64,000 nucleotides of DNA from Stakelama flava (GTDB lineage Bacteria > Pseudomonadota > Alphaproteobacteria > Sphingomonadales > Sphingomonadaceae). Shown piece after piece: positions 49,292-58,767 of the stretch (position 1 is its first letter; the number at the start of each line of letters is the position of its first letter). The stretch spans positions 118,726 through 182,725 of the forward strand of contig NZ_JAHWZX010000006.1 in assembly GCF_019351405.1 (NCBI RefSeq), read 5' to 3'. A program made the translations under genes and the position numbers. The notes below the pieces were generated by a model. The model did not search any database. It was not told where the DNA came from and saw only the letters and a list, made by a program, of their open reading frames with translations.

Positions 49292-50670
49292 CGCTGGATA
49301 TTCTGGTCGTCGATGACGAACGAGATATTCGCGAACTCGTCTCAGGCGTGCTCGAGGATGAGGGATTTGAAGCGCGCACGGCCGCCGACAGCGATGCCGC
49401 GCTTGAGGCAATCGCGACGCGGCGTCCCTCGCTGGTGCTGCTCGACGTCTGGCTGCACGGGTCGAAACTCGACGGGCTGGACGTGCTTGACGAGATCAAG
49501 CGACGCGATCCCAGCCTTCCGGTCATCGTGATTTCGGGGCACGGTAATCTCGATACGGCCGTCGCCGCGATCCGCCGGGGTGCGGTGGATTTCATCGAAA
49601 AGCCGTTTGAAGCGGATCGGCTGCTACTGCTGATCCGGCGCGCGACCGAAAATGAGCGGCTTCGGCAGGAAGTCGCTACCCTGCGCGTGTCCGCAGGTCT
49701 GGAGGATGACCTCACCGGAACGTCGAGCGCGATCAACAACGTCCGCGCCACGTTAAAACGCGTCGCGCAAACGGGCAGCCGCGTCCTGATTTCGGGTGGC
49801 GCGGGGATCGGAAAAGAGGTTGCCGCGCGCCTCCTCCATTCGTGGAGCCATCGCGCCAAGGCGCCGTTCGTGGTGGTGAGCGCCGCGCGGATGACGCCCG
49901 AACGTGTAGAGGAGGAGCTGTTCGGCGTGGAGGAGGGCGGCGATCTGGTCCGTCCCGGCCTGCTGGAGCAGGCGCATGGCGGCACGCTGTTCCTTGATGA
50001 AATCGCCGATATGCCCCTCGCCACGCAGGCGCGAATTCTTCGCGTTCTCACCGATCAGAGTTTCAGCCGCGTCGGCGGCCAGCGCGTGGTTAAGGTCGAT
50101 GTCCGCGTCGTATCGGCGACCGCACGCGAACTGACCGATGAAATCGCCGAGGGGCGCTTTCGCGAGGACCTGTTCTATCGACTCAACGTTGTCCCGGTGC
50201 ACTTGCCGCCGCTTGCCGAACGGCGTGAGGACATTCCGCCGCTGGTTGAACATTTCGTCGCCCAATACGCCGCCGGCCGACGCGTGCGCACGCCGGAAAT
50301 CGCACCGGAAACGATCGCCGCGCTTCAGGCCTATGACTGGCCCGGCAATGTCCGCCAGTTGCGCAACGTGGTCGAACGCACGATCATCCTTGCGCCCGGT
50401 GACCGGATCGGGCGGATCGACGTCGACCTGCTCCCGCCCGAAGTGATGGGCGGCGGCAGTGACGACGATGGCGGACTCGCCAACCCTTCGATCATGGGAG
50501 CGCCGCTGCGCGAGGCGCGCGAAACGTTCGAACGCGAATATCTCAGGGTGCAGATACGCCGCTTTTCGGGCAATATTTCACGAACCGCCAGCTTTATCGG
50601 CATGGAGCGATCGGCACTGCACCGCAAATTGAAGCTGCTCGGCATCAACGAACATCGCGGCGACGAATAA
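49288..50670 (+). CDS. ntrX: Response regulator NtrX
   Basis: Partner of NtrY. The 460-residue protein has a receiver domain with Asp53 (LLDVWLHGSKLDG), an AAA+ domain with Walker A SGGAGIGKE and Walker B GTLFLDEIAD, and a Fis-type DNA-binding C terminus (SFIGMERSALHRKLKLLG). The region that holds GAFTGA in NtrC reads LFGVEEGGDLVRPG here, so the sigma-54 contact loop is missing, as is usual for NtrX. It should therefore act without sigma-54. Start overlaps ntrY by 4 bp. Confidence 0.95.
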   Translation: MTLDILVVDDERDIRELVSGVLEDEGFEARTAADSDAALEAIATRRPSLVLLDVWLHGSKLDGLDVLDEIKRRDPSLPVIVISGHGNLDTAVAAIRRGAVDFIEKPFEADRLLLLIRRATENERLRQEVATLRVSAGLEDDLTGTSSAINNVRATLKRVAQTGSRVLISGGAGIGKEVAARLLHSWSHRAKAPFVVVSAARMTPERVEEELFGVEEGGDLVRPGLLEQAHGGTLFLDEIADMPLATQARILRVLTDQSFSRVGGQRVVKVDVRVVSATARELTDEIAEGRFREDLFYRLNVVPVHLPPLAERREDIPPLVEHFVAQYAAGRRVRTPEIAPETIAALQAYDWPGNVRQLRNVVERTIILAPGDRIGRIDVDLLPPEVMGGGSDDDGGLANPSIMGAPLREARETFEREYLRVQIRRFSGNISRTASFIGMERSALHRKLKLLGINEHRGDE

Positions 50671-50830
50671 AGCTGCGGCAAACCCCGTCCGCCATACGGG
50701 ATATGGACGCGGCTGAGACGCTGCCTTACATTGCCCGTCCGTCCGCGCTTTCGGTGAAGGCCGTGGCGGTGAAAATCTGACGCCCGAAATGGGCGCGCTG
50801 CGGGAAAACCCGCCAACATAAAGGCCAGCA

Positions 50831-51322
50831 ATGCCAGAAAAAAACAGCTCGCTACAGGATCTTTTCCTCAACTCCTTACGGCGGTCGAAGACCCCGGTGA
50901 CGATGTTCCTCGTCAAGGGCGTGAAGCTTCAGGGCATCGTGACCTGGTTCGACAATTTCTCCGTGCTCCTGCGGCGCGATGGCCAGTCGCAGCTCGTCTA
51001 CAAACACGCCATTTCGACCATCATGCCGTCGGGCGCGGTCGACCTGCCAGCCATTGTCGACGGCGTGTCGCACCAGCACAGCCGTAATCCCCTGCTTCAG
51101 GAGATTTTCCTGAACGCCGTGCGCAAGGGGGAGGAGCCGGTAACGATGTTCCTTATCAACGGTGTGATGCTGCAAGGTCAGATCGCTGCGTTCGATCTGT
51201 TTTCGATGCTGCTTCAGCGCGACGGGATGGTGCAGCTCGTTTACAAGCACGCGGTATCGACGATACAGCCAGCGAACCCCGTCGATCTCGCCGAAGAGCA
51301 GGCGAGCGCCGAGGGCGATTGA
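50831..51322 (+). CDS. hfq: Hfq, tandem two-domain form
   Basis: RNA chaperone for small-RNA pairing. The 163-residue protein contains two complete Sm-like Hfq units in one chain: residues about 6-67 and 87-148, 81 residues apart. Each has the N-terminal helix ([23 protein letters not shown]), the Sm1 strands ([28 protein letters not shown]) and the Sm2 motif YKHA (57-60; 138-141). Ordinary Hfq is 70-110 residues with one unit per chain and forms hexamers; here three chains could make the six-fold ring. Proximal-face Gln (9, 90) and YKH are kept in both, but the rim arginines are weaker in the second (RKGE versus RRSK). Overlaps hflX by 4 bp. Confidence 0.96.
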   Translation: MPEKNSSLQDLFLNSLRRSKTPVTMFLVKGVKLQGIVTWFDNFSVLLRRDGQSQLVYKHAISTIMPSGAVDLPAIVDGVSHQHSRNPLLQEIFLNAVRKGEEPVTMFLINGVMLQGQIAAFDLFSMLLQRDGMVQLVYKHAVSTIQPANPVDLAEEQASAEGD

Positions 51323-52611
51323 GTACCGGGTTCGATCGCGAGGCAGGCGAGTTCGCACGGGGCGCCAGTGCCGTGGTGGTGCTGCCTGACCTTGGCACAT
51401 CGCCACGCGATGCCGAAGCACGCGTCGAGGAAACCGTGGGTCTTGCGGCCGCGATCGGTATCGACGTTCGCGCGCGGCTGACCTATCGCCTGCGCCAGCC
51501 CAAACCAGCGACGATGCTGGGCAGCGGCCAGGTCGAGGCGGTCGCCCAAACCGTAGCCGAGCAGGAGGCGCAACTGGCGATCTTCGACGCCTCGCTCAGT
51601 GCGGTTCAGCAGCGTAATCTGGAAACGGCGCTTGGGTGCAAGGTGGTCGACCGGACTGGCCTGATCCTGGAGATTTTTGGCGAACGCGCGCAGACTGCCG
51701 AGGGGCGGTTGCAGGTGGAGCTCGCCCATCTCGACTATCAGGCGGGGCGTCTGGTACGAAGCTGGACGCATCTTGAACGGCAGCGGGGCGGCTATGGTTT
51801 TCTTGGCGGGCCGGGGGAAACCCAGATCGAGGCGGACCGGCGACTGATCCGCGACCGCATGGCCCGGTTGCGGCGCGAATTGGAACAGGTCAGCCGTACC
51901 CGCTCTCTACACCGCGACCGGCGGCAGCGCGCGCCATGGCCGGTGATCGCGCTGGTCGGCTATACCAACGCTGGAAAATCCACGCTTTTCAATCGCGTTA
52001 CTGGCGCTGACGTCATGGCGGAAAACCTGCTTTTCGCGACGCTGGATCCGACGCTTCGCAATATCGAACTGCCCGGCATCGACAAGGCGATGCTGTCTGA
52101 CACGGTCGGCTTCGTATCCGACCTGCCGACGCAACTTGTCGCGGCGTTCAAGGCAACGCTGGAAGAGGTGGTGTCCGCCGACCTGCTCGTCCATGTTCGC
52201 GATGTGTCGCATCCCGACACCGAAGCGCAGGCCGACGATGTCGAAGCGGTGCTGCGCGATATCGGCGTGGCGGAGGAAACGCCGAGGTTCGAAGCGTGGA
52301 ACAAGGTCGATCTGCTTCATGGCGAAGCTCGTGAGCGAGCACTGGGCGAGGCCGAAGCGCGCAGCGACGTTTCACTGATTTCAGCACTGACAGGCGAAGG
52401 GATCGGAGCGCTGCGCGACAGCCTGTCGGCACGGCTGACCGCCGGGCATCGCCGGTATCAGATCATACTCCCCGCCGGCAACGGCGCGGCCGCGGCTTGG
52501 CTTCACGCGCATGGCGAGGTACTCGATCAGTGGATCGATGGCGAGAAGGCGGGGTATGAAGTGCGCCTGTCCGCCGCCGATTATGACCGGTTTCGCCAGC
52601 GCGATGCCTGA
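51319..52611 (+). CDS. hflX: GTPase HflX
   Basis: Ribosome-associated GTPase that splits stalled or heat-damaged ribosomes. The 430-residue protein has an N-terminal HflX domain (about 15-205; [34 protein letters not shown]) and a G domain with G1 GYTNAGKST (214-222), G3 DTVGF and G4 NKVD. The start appears to be TTG at 51319, overlapping the hfq stop (TTGA). The hfq-hflX pair is conserved in Proteobacteria. Confidence 0.95.
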   Translation: MSTGFDREAGEFARGASAVVVLPDLGTSPRDAEARVEETVGLAAAIGIDVRARLTYRLRQPKPATMLGSGQVEAVAQTVAEQEAQLAIFDASLSAVQQRNLETALGCKVVDRTGLILEIFGERAQTAEGRLQVELAHLDYQAGRLVRSWTHLERQRGGYGFLGGPGETQIEADRRLIRDRMARLRRELEQVSRTRSLHRDRRQRAPWPVIALVGYTNAGKSTLFNRVTGADVMAENLLFATLDPTLRNIELPGIDKAMLSDTVGFVSDLPTQLVAAFKATLEEVVSADLLVHVRDVSHPDTEAQADDVEAVLRDIGVAEETPRFEAWNKVDLLHGEARERALGEAEARSDVSLISALTGEGIGALRDSLSARLTAGHRRYQIILPAGNGAAAAWLHAHGEVLDQWIDGEKAGYEVRLSAADYDRFRQRDA

Positions 52612-53239
52612 ATGGGGACGCCCCGCCATCGTCCGCTGGCTTGAAGCGCGGTCGATCTGCCGGGCACTGCCACGCCCTGTCGCCGATTCGGGCGGGTGGC
52701 GCGTCGACACTGACACTGACAGAGAAAAACGCCGCTACCTGTTCGCCGAACCGTGCGAGGAAATCAGCGCGCTCGCTCGGTTGGTCGAAAAGCCGCGAAT
52801 TTCCATAAAACTTCTCGGCGACTGCGACACGTTGCGGCGTTTATTGCCTAGCAATTGGCAGGTGGCGCAGCAGATGTACGCGATGATGCGCCACGGTGAC
52901 GCTGTCGATCCGACACCGATACCTCCTGAATATCACCTCGATGCCACTGACGGGAACCAAGGCGTCGCCGCTTTCATCTTCGATTCGAAAGAACTGCTTG
53001 CCGCCAGCGGATATGCGGTCGAGCATGCTGGGCTGTTCGTCTATGATCGGATCATCACTGAACCGGACTATCGCCGGCGCGGGCTGGGGCGGCATATCAT
53101 GGCGGCGTTGGACAACCGCCGCTTCAGTACGGAATCGCAACGATTTCTCGTCGCTTCCGCCGAAGGAAAGGCGCTATACGAATCGATAGGCTGGTCGGTG
53201 GTGGCGCCGTATAGCAGCGCGGTCATTCCCGGCGTTTGA
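52604..53239 (+). CDS. GNAT-family N-acetyltransferase
   Basis: A 211-residue protein with a C-terminal GNAT domain (about 120-205): FVYDRIITEPDYRRRGLGRHIMAAL holds the acetyl-CoA-binding R-x-x-G-x-G motif, and LVASAEGKALYESIGW the closing strand. The N-terminal half (about 1-115) is not assigned. The ATG at 52604 overlaps the hflX end by 8 bp. The substrate is unknown. The 3' end overlaps mazG by 17 bp. Confidence 0.87.
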   Translation: MPEWGRPAIVRWLEARSICRALPRPVADSGGWRVDTDTDREKRRYLFAEPCEEISALARLVEKPRISIKLLGDCDTLRRLLPSNWQVAQQMYAMMRHGDAVDPTPIPPEYHLDATDGNQGVAAFIFDSKELLAASGYAVEHAGLFVYDRIITEPDYRRRGLGRHIMAALDNRRFSTESQRFLVASAEGKALYESIGWSVVAPYSSAVIPGV

Positions 53240-53957
53240 CGCGTTGCCAGAGCGCTTCCTTGGCATCGAGGTCAAGCGCCGCGAAATGCTCTCCGCTTTC
53301 CGCCTCCATCGCGCGAAACCGGTGCTCGAACTTGGCATTGCCGACGCGTAACGCGGCTTCCGGATCAATGCCGAGTTTGCGCGCCCAGTTGACCACGGCG
53401 AACAGCAAATCGCCCATTTCCTCTTCCCGCGCCGCCGGGGAGGGGGCCTGCGCCACCTCTTCCATCTCCTCGATGATCTTTGCACGCGCGCCATCGGCAT
53501 CGGGCCAGTCGAAGCCGGTACGAGCGGCACGTTTTTGCAGCTTTTCAGCGCGCATCAGCGCCGGCAATCCGCGCGCAACACCGTCCAGGGCACCAGCCTG
53601 CGCCTTCGCGCCGCGCTCTTCAGCCTTTATCTGTTCCCAGCCCGGCGATTGTTCTGCTTTCCCGAAAATATGTGGATGACGCCGTTCCATCTTGTCGCTG
53701 ATCGCGTTCGCCACATCGGCAAGGGTAAACAGACCCGCTTCCTCCGCGATACGTGAATGAAAAACTACCTGAAGCAGCAGGTCGCCCAGTTCATCCTTCA
53801 AATCGCCCATGTCCGAGCGCTCGATCGCATCGGCAACTTCATATGCTTCTTCGATTGTATAAGGAGCGATCGTTTTGAATGTCTGCGCACGATCCCATTC
53901 ACAGCCCGTTTTCGGATCACGCAATTTCGCCATGATGGCGACCAGACGCTGAATCAT
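53223..53957 (-). CDS. mazG: Nucleoside triphosphate pyrophosphohydrolase MazG
   Basis: Hydrolyses NTPs to NMP and pyrophosphate, thought to clean damaged nucleotides and to affect ppGpp. The 244-residue protein has two MazG domains: the first (about 14-115) with the metal-binding EEAYEVADAIE and DELGDLLLQVVFHS, the second (about 130-225) with KIIEEMEEVAQA and EEEMGDLLFAVVNWAR. GGAGAGG lies upstream of the ATG. It is convergent with the GNAT gene and overlaps it by 17 bp. Confidence 0.96.
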   Translation of the reverse strand: MIQRLVAIMAKLRDPKTGCEWDRAQTFKTIAPYTIEEAYEVADAIERSDMGDLKDELGDLLLQVVFHSRIAEEAGLFTLADVANAISDKMERRHPHIFGKAEQSPGWEQIKAEERGAKAQAGALDGVARGLPALMRAEKLQKRAARTGFDWPDADGARAKIIEEMEEVAQAPSPAAREEEMGDLLFAVVNWARKLGIDPEAALRVGNAKFEHRFRAMEAESGEHFAALDLDAKEALWQRVKRRE

Positions 53958-53986
53958 GGGGCCTCTCCTCCAAACACCTTAGTTCG

Positions 53987-54000
53987 ATAATATATATTAT
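53987..54000. other. AT-only 14-bp palindrome upstream of mazG
   Basis: ATAATATATATTAT is a perfect palindrome without a G or C in a GC-rich region. It lies 30-43 bases upstream of the mazG start, in the 50-bp space after the protease gene, and so could hold a -10 box or a regulator site. No matching -35 box was clear. Confidence 0.4.
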
Positions 54001-54007
54001 GTTAAAT

Positions 54008-54637
54008 CTACGATGGCGTCGCGGCGTTGGTCGCGTCAGACGCTTCGGATTGGTCAGGTTCCAGTATGAGTGTGCTTCCTTCCACCCGCCAGGATCCCAG
54101 CTGTGACAGAAAATTCATTCCCACAACGTCCAGATTGCCGAACCGGTCGGATACAACCGCATTCAGGTCATTCGCTTCCAGATTGCCAAGCTGCAGCTTC
54201 TTTATCGTCGCTCGCTTCGCCATAACCGTTCCATTGGCGGTATTCAGCATGACCGGAAATCCGCCGTCGCTGATTTCGATCCCGGCGGCATCGGCCGTAC
54301 GCTGCGACAGTGCCGTTATCGTAGCGCCGCTGTCGATCAGCATCCGGCGCTCCACACCGTTCAGCTGAACCCGCGCCCAGAAATGTCCGTCGGGCGACAT
54401 GCGGATGCGCGTCGTACCGCCCTCGACCTTCTGATCGCTCAGCCCAATTCTTGCGGCGAGATCGGCCAGCTGATCGCGATGATCGACCACCATATAGGCC
54501 AGCCCGGCGACGATCGCCCAGCCGATCAGCGAACGGATGATCGCGCCCAGGCTCGGGCGGCGCGCGAACAGGGCCGACAGCACCAGAATGATGCCGCCTA
54601 TAAGCCAGATAATGTTAACCGACTGACCGTCGCTCAT
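54008..54637 (-). CDS. Membrane-anchored retropepsin-like aspartic protease
   Basis: A 209-residue protein of the clan AA (TIGR02281-like) group common in alphaproteobacteria. Two hydrophobic N-terminal segments (about 7-24 and 34-51) anchor it, and the protease domain faces the periplasm (about 75-200). The catalytic motif is MLIDSGATITALS with Asp102; such enzymes are active as dimers, one Asp each. A second family motif, LDVVGMNFLSQL, lies near 170-181. Substrate unknown. Coupled to the hydrolase gene upstream by a 4-bp overlap. Confidence 0.87.
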   Translation of the reverse strand: MSDGQSVNIIWLIGGIILVLSALFARRPSLGAIIRSLIGWAIVAGLAYMVVDHRDQLADLAARIGLSDQKVEGGTTRIRMSPDGHFWARVQLNGVERRMLIDSGATITALSQRTADAAGIEISDGGFPVMLNTANGTVMAKRATIKKLQLGNLEANDLNAVVSDRFGNLDVVGMNFLSQLGSWRVEGSTLILEPDQSEASDATNAATPS

Positions 54638-55398
54638 GCCGTGATTTCCAGCCCATCATAGCCGGGCACCACCCCGCGCGGCAGTTCATGGATGAGCGCT
54701 GCATAGTCCATGCTATTGTCCATATGCATCAACGCAGTGCGGTTCGGTTTGAACCGTTTAACCCATTCCAGCACCTGCGCCAGATGCGGATGTGTCGGAT
54801 GCGGTTTCCGGCGCAATGCATCGACGATCCAGATATCAAGACCTTGGTACAGTCTTTCCATATCCGGCGTCATCTCATTGAAATCCGTCGCATAGCCGAT
54901 TCGATTCCCGCCATGTTCGAAGCGCAGACCCGACGAAAGGATATTGCCATGCGGCTGGTCCACCGCGCGGATAGTGATATCGCCGATGGTCAGCGTATCG
55001 GGCAGTGTTTCCATGGAAACCGTGGGCCGGTATCCGGGCCTTCCCGAAAAGGCATAGCTGAAGCGATCGGTCAGCCGTTCGGCGGTGGCCGACCGCGCAA
55101 GGCCGCGAACGGGATGGCCCAGCGCATGAAAAACCTGCCGCAGATCATCCAGCCCGTGGCAGTGATCGGCGTGATCGTGGGTCCAGATCACCGCATCGAC
55201 GGTTTCGACGCGAGCGGACAATAGCTGTTCGCGCATATCCGGGCTGGTATCGATCAGGATGCGCGTGGTTGCACTGCTGACCAGCATCGAGGCGCGGGTG
55301 CGGCGGTTCTTCGGCTCGTGCGGATCGCAGTTTCCCCAGTCATTACCGATGCGCGGAACCCCGGAGGAGGTGCCCGATCCGAGAATCCGTATCTTCAC
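54634..55398 (-). CDS. Metallo-beta-lactamase-fold hydrolase (PhnP-like)
   Basis: A 254-residue MBL-fold enzyme resembling PhnP and related phosphodiesterases. The metal site is visible in WTHDHADHCHGLDDLR (His74, His76, Asp78, His79), with further ligands His150 (DQPHG) and near the C terminus (ALMHMDNSMDYA). The N terminus ILGSGTSSGVPRIG is typical. The start is GTG at 55398 overlapping the tatD stop. In this family the substrate is often a cyclic phosphodiester; here it is not known. Confidence 0.9.
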   Translation of the reverse strand: MKIRILGSGTSSGVPRIGNDWGNCDPHEPKNRRTRASMLVSSATTRILIDTSPDMREQLLSARVETVDAVIWTHDHADHCHGLDDLRQVFHALGHPVRGLARSATAERLTDRFSYAFSGRPGYRPTVSMETLPDTLTIGDITIRAVDQPHGNILSSGLRFEHGGNRIGYATDFNEMTPDMERLYQGLDIWIVDALRRKPHPTHPHLAQVLEWVKRFKPNRTALMHMDNSMDYAALIHELPRGVVPGYDGLEITA

Positions 55399-56174
55399 GC
55401 GAGCGTTTTGGCGAACAGGCGATGAAAATTCCTCCGCGTCGTTTCCGCCAGCGTCTCGGCCGTTTCGCCGCGCAGATCGGCAAGGAAACGGCAGGTATCG
55501 GCAACGAACGCCGGCTCCCCTTTCTTGCCGCGATGCGGCACCGGTGCGAGAAACGGTGAATCAGTTTCTATCAACAGCCTGTCGGCCGGAAGCTGCGCCG
55601 CCGTCTCCTGAAGATCCTTCGCGTTCTTGAAGGTCACGATGCCCGATATCGAGATGTAGAACCCCAGTTCGATTGCGATTTCGGCGAATTCGCGACTGGC
55701 GGTGAAGCAGTGGATTACGCCGGGCAACGCCCCCTTCCCCGCTTCTTCGCGCAGGATACGCGCCGTATCGGCCTCTGCATCTCGGGTGTGCACGACGATG
55801 GGAAGTCCGGTCTCCCGACTTGCCGCCAGATGTGCGCGAAAGCTTTTTTGCTGCCGGTCGCGATCCGAATGATCGTAATAATAATCCAGGCCACTTTCAC
55901 CAATGCCAACGATGCGCGGATGGCGCGCGCGCGATACCAGCTTTTCGGTATCGACATCGGGATGGTCATCGGCCTCGTGCGGATGGATGCCGACCGTGGC
56001 CCAAACGTCCGCCTCGCGCTCGGCGGTCGCCTGAACCGCGTCCCATTCGCTTTCGCGCGTTGCAATGTTCAGCATCGCGACGACGCCGGTTTCACGCGCG
56101 TTGCGAAGAATTTCGTCCTGGCGCTCCTCCAGGCCTTCATAATTCAGGTGACAATGACTGTCGGCCAGCTTCAT
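55395..56174 (-). CDS. tatD: TatD-family metal-dependent DNase/hydrolase
   Basis: TIM-barrel metallohydrolase of 259 residues with a role in DNA repair or degradation. The metal ligands His7 and His9 (DSHCHLN), the Glu in GIGESGLDYYY, the later VIHCF and the terminal IETDSPFLAP are all present. It is encoded directly after metG with a 4-bp overlap, the usual context. Confidence 0.95.
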   Translation of the reverse strand: MKLADSHCHLNYEGLEERQDEILRNARETGVVAMLNIATRESEWDAVQATAEREADVWATVGIHPHEADDHPDVDTEKLVSRARHPRIVGIGESGLDYYYDHSDRDRQQKSFRAHLAASRETGLPIVVHTRDAEADTARILREEAGKGALPGVIHCFTASREFAEIAIELGFYISISGIVTFKNAKDLQETAAQLPADRLLIETDSPFLAPVPHRGKKGEPAFVADTCRFLADLRGETAETLAETTRRNFHRLFAKTLA

Positions 56175-57733
56175 GCCGCCGGTTCCTCCGCTTCCTCCAG
56201 AATCAGTCTGGGAAATATGGGGGCTGGAGCGGCGATCGTGAACCCGGCAGATTTTTGTCGGTCATACCAACCATCGTCCTCGATGGCAGCATGGCTGCGA
56301 TCGGTGACGCCGAGTTGGTCGAGCATTTTGGCCGCCGACATCGGCACCACCGGTTCGATATTGACGGCAAGTTCGCGAATGGCGCGGACCAATGTACCCA
56401 GAACCGCGTGCATCCGTTCGGGATCGGTCTTGCGAAGCGCCCATGGCGCCTGCGCGTCGATATACTGGTTGCAGGCGAAAACCCCCGCCATCCATGCGTC
56501 AAGCGCCTGGCTGAGCGAAAGCGCCTCGAAAGCGGCGCGATAGCCACGGCACGCGGTGCGAACTTCATCGAGCAGCGCCTGATCCGCAGGATCGGCGCGC
56601 CCTGCATCCGGTAACGCACCGCCCAGGTTTTTGGCGATGAACGAAAGCGTTCGCTGGGCAAGGTTGCCGAAACTGTTGGCAAGGTCCGCATTGGCCCGCG
56701 TGACGATCGCCTCAGCCGAAAAACTCCCATCCTGCCCAAAGCTGATGTCGCGCAACAGGAAATAGCGCAGCGCATCGACGCCATAGCGTTCAGCCAGCGC
56801 CTTAGGATCAACGATATTGCCGGTCGATTTCGACATTTTCTCGCCCCGGTTCAGCACGAAGCCATGGCCGAATACCTGACGCGGGAGCGGCAGCTTCGCA
56901 CTCATCAGGAAGGCCGGCCAGTAAACGGTATGAAAACGAACTATATCCTTGCCGATCAGGTGCAGGTCCGCAGGCCAGTATCGGTTGAATTGTTCGCGAT
57001 CATCCGGATAGCCGATGCCGCTGATATAGTTGGTCAGCGCATCGACCCAGACATACATGACATGACCGTCGCTGCCCGGAACCGGCACGCCCCAATCGAA
57101 GCTGGTGCGGCTGACCGACAGGTCGGCCAGCCCGCCTTCGACAAAGCGCAGCACTTCGTTGCGACGGCTTTCAGGACGGATGAAATCGGGGTTGTCGCGA
57201 TAGAAATCGAGCAACGGCTGCTGATATTTGGAAAGCCGGAAAAACCACGTTTCTTCGGATGTCCATTCGACCGGGGTGCCCTGCGGCGACAGTTTCTGCC
57301 CCCCCTCCCCGTCGGTCAGTTCCTTTTCTTCATAAAAGGCTTCGTCGCGAACCGAATACCAGCCTTCATAACGATCAAGGTACAGGTCGCCCGCAGCCTC
57401 CATCGCGTTCCATATCGCCTGGCTTGCGGCGTAGTGCTGCGGCTCGACCGTGCGGATGAAACGATCATAAGAGATATTCAGAACATCCGCTATCTCGTTG
57501 AAGTATCCGGACATCTCATCCGCTAACGCGCGAACGTCCATATCGCGGCCGCGCGCGGTCTGAACCATTTTCAGGCCATGCTCGTCGGTGCCGGTCTGAA
57601 ACCGTACGTCGCGCCCCGCCTGGCGATGAAAACGGGCGAGCGCGTCGGCGGCGATCATTTCATACGCATGGCCGATATGCGGCCGGCCGTTGGGATAATG
57701 GATCGCGGTGGTGATGTAATAGGGCTTTGCCAT
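56171..57733 (-). CDS. metG: Methionyl-tRNA synthetase
   Basis: Class I tRNA synthetase of 520 residues. HIGH-type motif PHIGHAY (18-24) and KMSKS (299-303) are present. The zinc knuckle cysteines of the E. coli enzyme are absent and there is no C-terminal tRNA-binding (EMAP-like) domain, so it is the short alphaproteobacterial form. The ATG at 57733 begins the conserved Rossmann core (KPYYITTAIHYPNG); the longer open frame upstream is not coding. Follows holB by 56 bp. Confidence 0.96.
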   Translation of the reverse strand: MAKPYYITTAIHYPNGRPHIGHAYEMIAADALARFHRQAGRDVRFQTGTDEHGLKMVQTARGRDMDVRALADEMSGYFNEIADVLNISYDRFIRTVEPQHYAASQAIWNAMEAAGDLYLDRYEGWYSVRDEAFYEEKELTDGEGGQKLSPQGTPVEWTSEETWFFRLSKYQQPLLDFYRDNPDFIRPESRRNEVLRFVEGGLADLSVSRTSFDWGVPVPGSDGHVMYVWVDALTNYISGIGYPDDREQFNRYWPADLHLIGKDIVRFHTVYWPAFLMSAKLPLPRQVFGHGFVLNRGEKMSKSTGNIVDPKALAERYGVDALRYFLLRDISFGQDGSFSAEAIVTRANADLANSFGNLAQRTLSFIAKNLGGALPDAGRADPADQALLDEVRTACRGYRAAFEALSLSQALDAWMAGVFACNQYIDAQAPWALRKTDPERMHAVLGTLVRAIRELAVNIEPVVPMSAAKMLDQLGVTDRSHAAIEDDGWYDRQKSAGFTIAAPAPIFPRLILEEAEEPAA

Positions 57734-57789
57734 GGCATCGTCCCTAGGCGCTGGCGCCATGAACGGCAACGCCCTTGGCGGGGCAGCGG

Positions 57790-58767
57790 TCAGTCCGCCA
57801 GCCGAGCGATCACCCCGCCCATTTCGAACACGGTCGCCTGCGGATCGAGTGAAAGCCCGAGCGCGGCATCGCATAGCGACCGCGCGTCGCGATACGCATC
57901 CAGCGCGGTACGCAGCGCATGCCCCTGCCGATCGCGCGCGCATTCGGCGATAAAGGAGGGTGCGCGCTCCAGAAATGCTTCATAGCGTGGTTGCGCCGCT
58001 TTCGTGCCCAATGCGCTGCCCAGCCGCGATCGGATGGCATTGTTCGGGTCGCCGCTCTTCGCGATCAGGGCGACTTCGCGTTCGATCGCGGCAAGGTCCA
58101 GCCCCGCGAAAGCGATTGCACGGCCAGGTGACCCTTTTCCCGCGTGCACCAGCGTTTCGATTTCGTCGGCGTCCGCGTCCGGCAAATGCCGGCGCAGGAT
58201 CGCCGCCACCGTACCGTCGTCAAGCGCATCAAACCGAAGCACGCGGCAACGCGAACGGATGGTGGGAAGCAACCGCCCCGGCGAATGGCTGATCAACAGG
58301 AAGATGGTGCCCGCCGGCGGCTCTTCCAGATTCTTCAATAGCGCGTTGGCCGCGCTGCGTTCGCAATCGTCGATCGAATCGATGATGACGATCCGGCGGT
58401 TCGAATAGGTCGGCCGCGTCGCGAACATCGGTTGCAGCTCGCGAACCTGATCGACCTTGATGCTGCGCGCCAGACCACCGTCGGGCTTTTTGGCATCCTT
58501 GGGCAGGCGTTCCAGCACGCGAAAATCGGGATGCGACCCGCTTGCGATCTGGGATGCAATTGCATTTCCGGAAAGGTCGACGTCCGCCGCCAGCGGGATA
58601 TGCGGATCCGCCGCATGGGCCAGGACATGCGCCGCTGCCGCCCGCGCGAAACTCGCCTTGCCGATTCCCTCGGGTCCGGTGATGAGCCAGGTATGCGGCA
58701 TCGATTCGCTTGCTGCGGCGGTAAAGAAGGCAGCCTGCGAACGCCCGTTCCCGATAATCTGCGTCAC
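57790..58767 (-). CDS. holB: DNA polymerase III delta' subunit
   Basis: Clamp-loader subunit of 325 residues. It has the Walker A-like GPEGIGKAS (31-39), the sensor 1 region IVIIDSIDDCERSAANALLKNLEEPP and a PTIRSRC segment. The zinc-finger cysteines seen in E. coli delta' are not present. The start is GTG at 58767, overlapping the tmk stop (GTGA). The tmk-holB pair is conserved across bacteria. Confidence 0.94.
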   Translation of the reverse strand: MTQIIGNGRSQAAFFTAAASESMPHTWLITGPEGIGKASFARAAAAHVLAHAADPHIPLAADVDLSGNAIASQIASGSHPDFRVLERLPKDAKKPDGGLARSIKVDQVRELQPMFATRPTYSNRRIVIIDSIDDCERSAANALLKNLEEPPAGTIFLLISHSPGRLLPTIRSRCRVLRFDALDDGTVAAILRRHLPDADADEIETLVHAGKGSPGRAIAFAGLDLAAIEREVALIAKSGDPNNAIRSRLGSALGTKAAQPRYEAFLERAPSFIAECARDRQGHALRTALDAYRDARSLCDAALGLSLDPQATVFEMGGVIARLAD

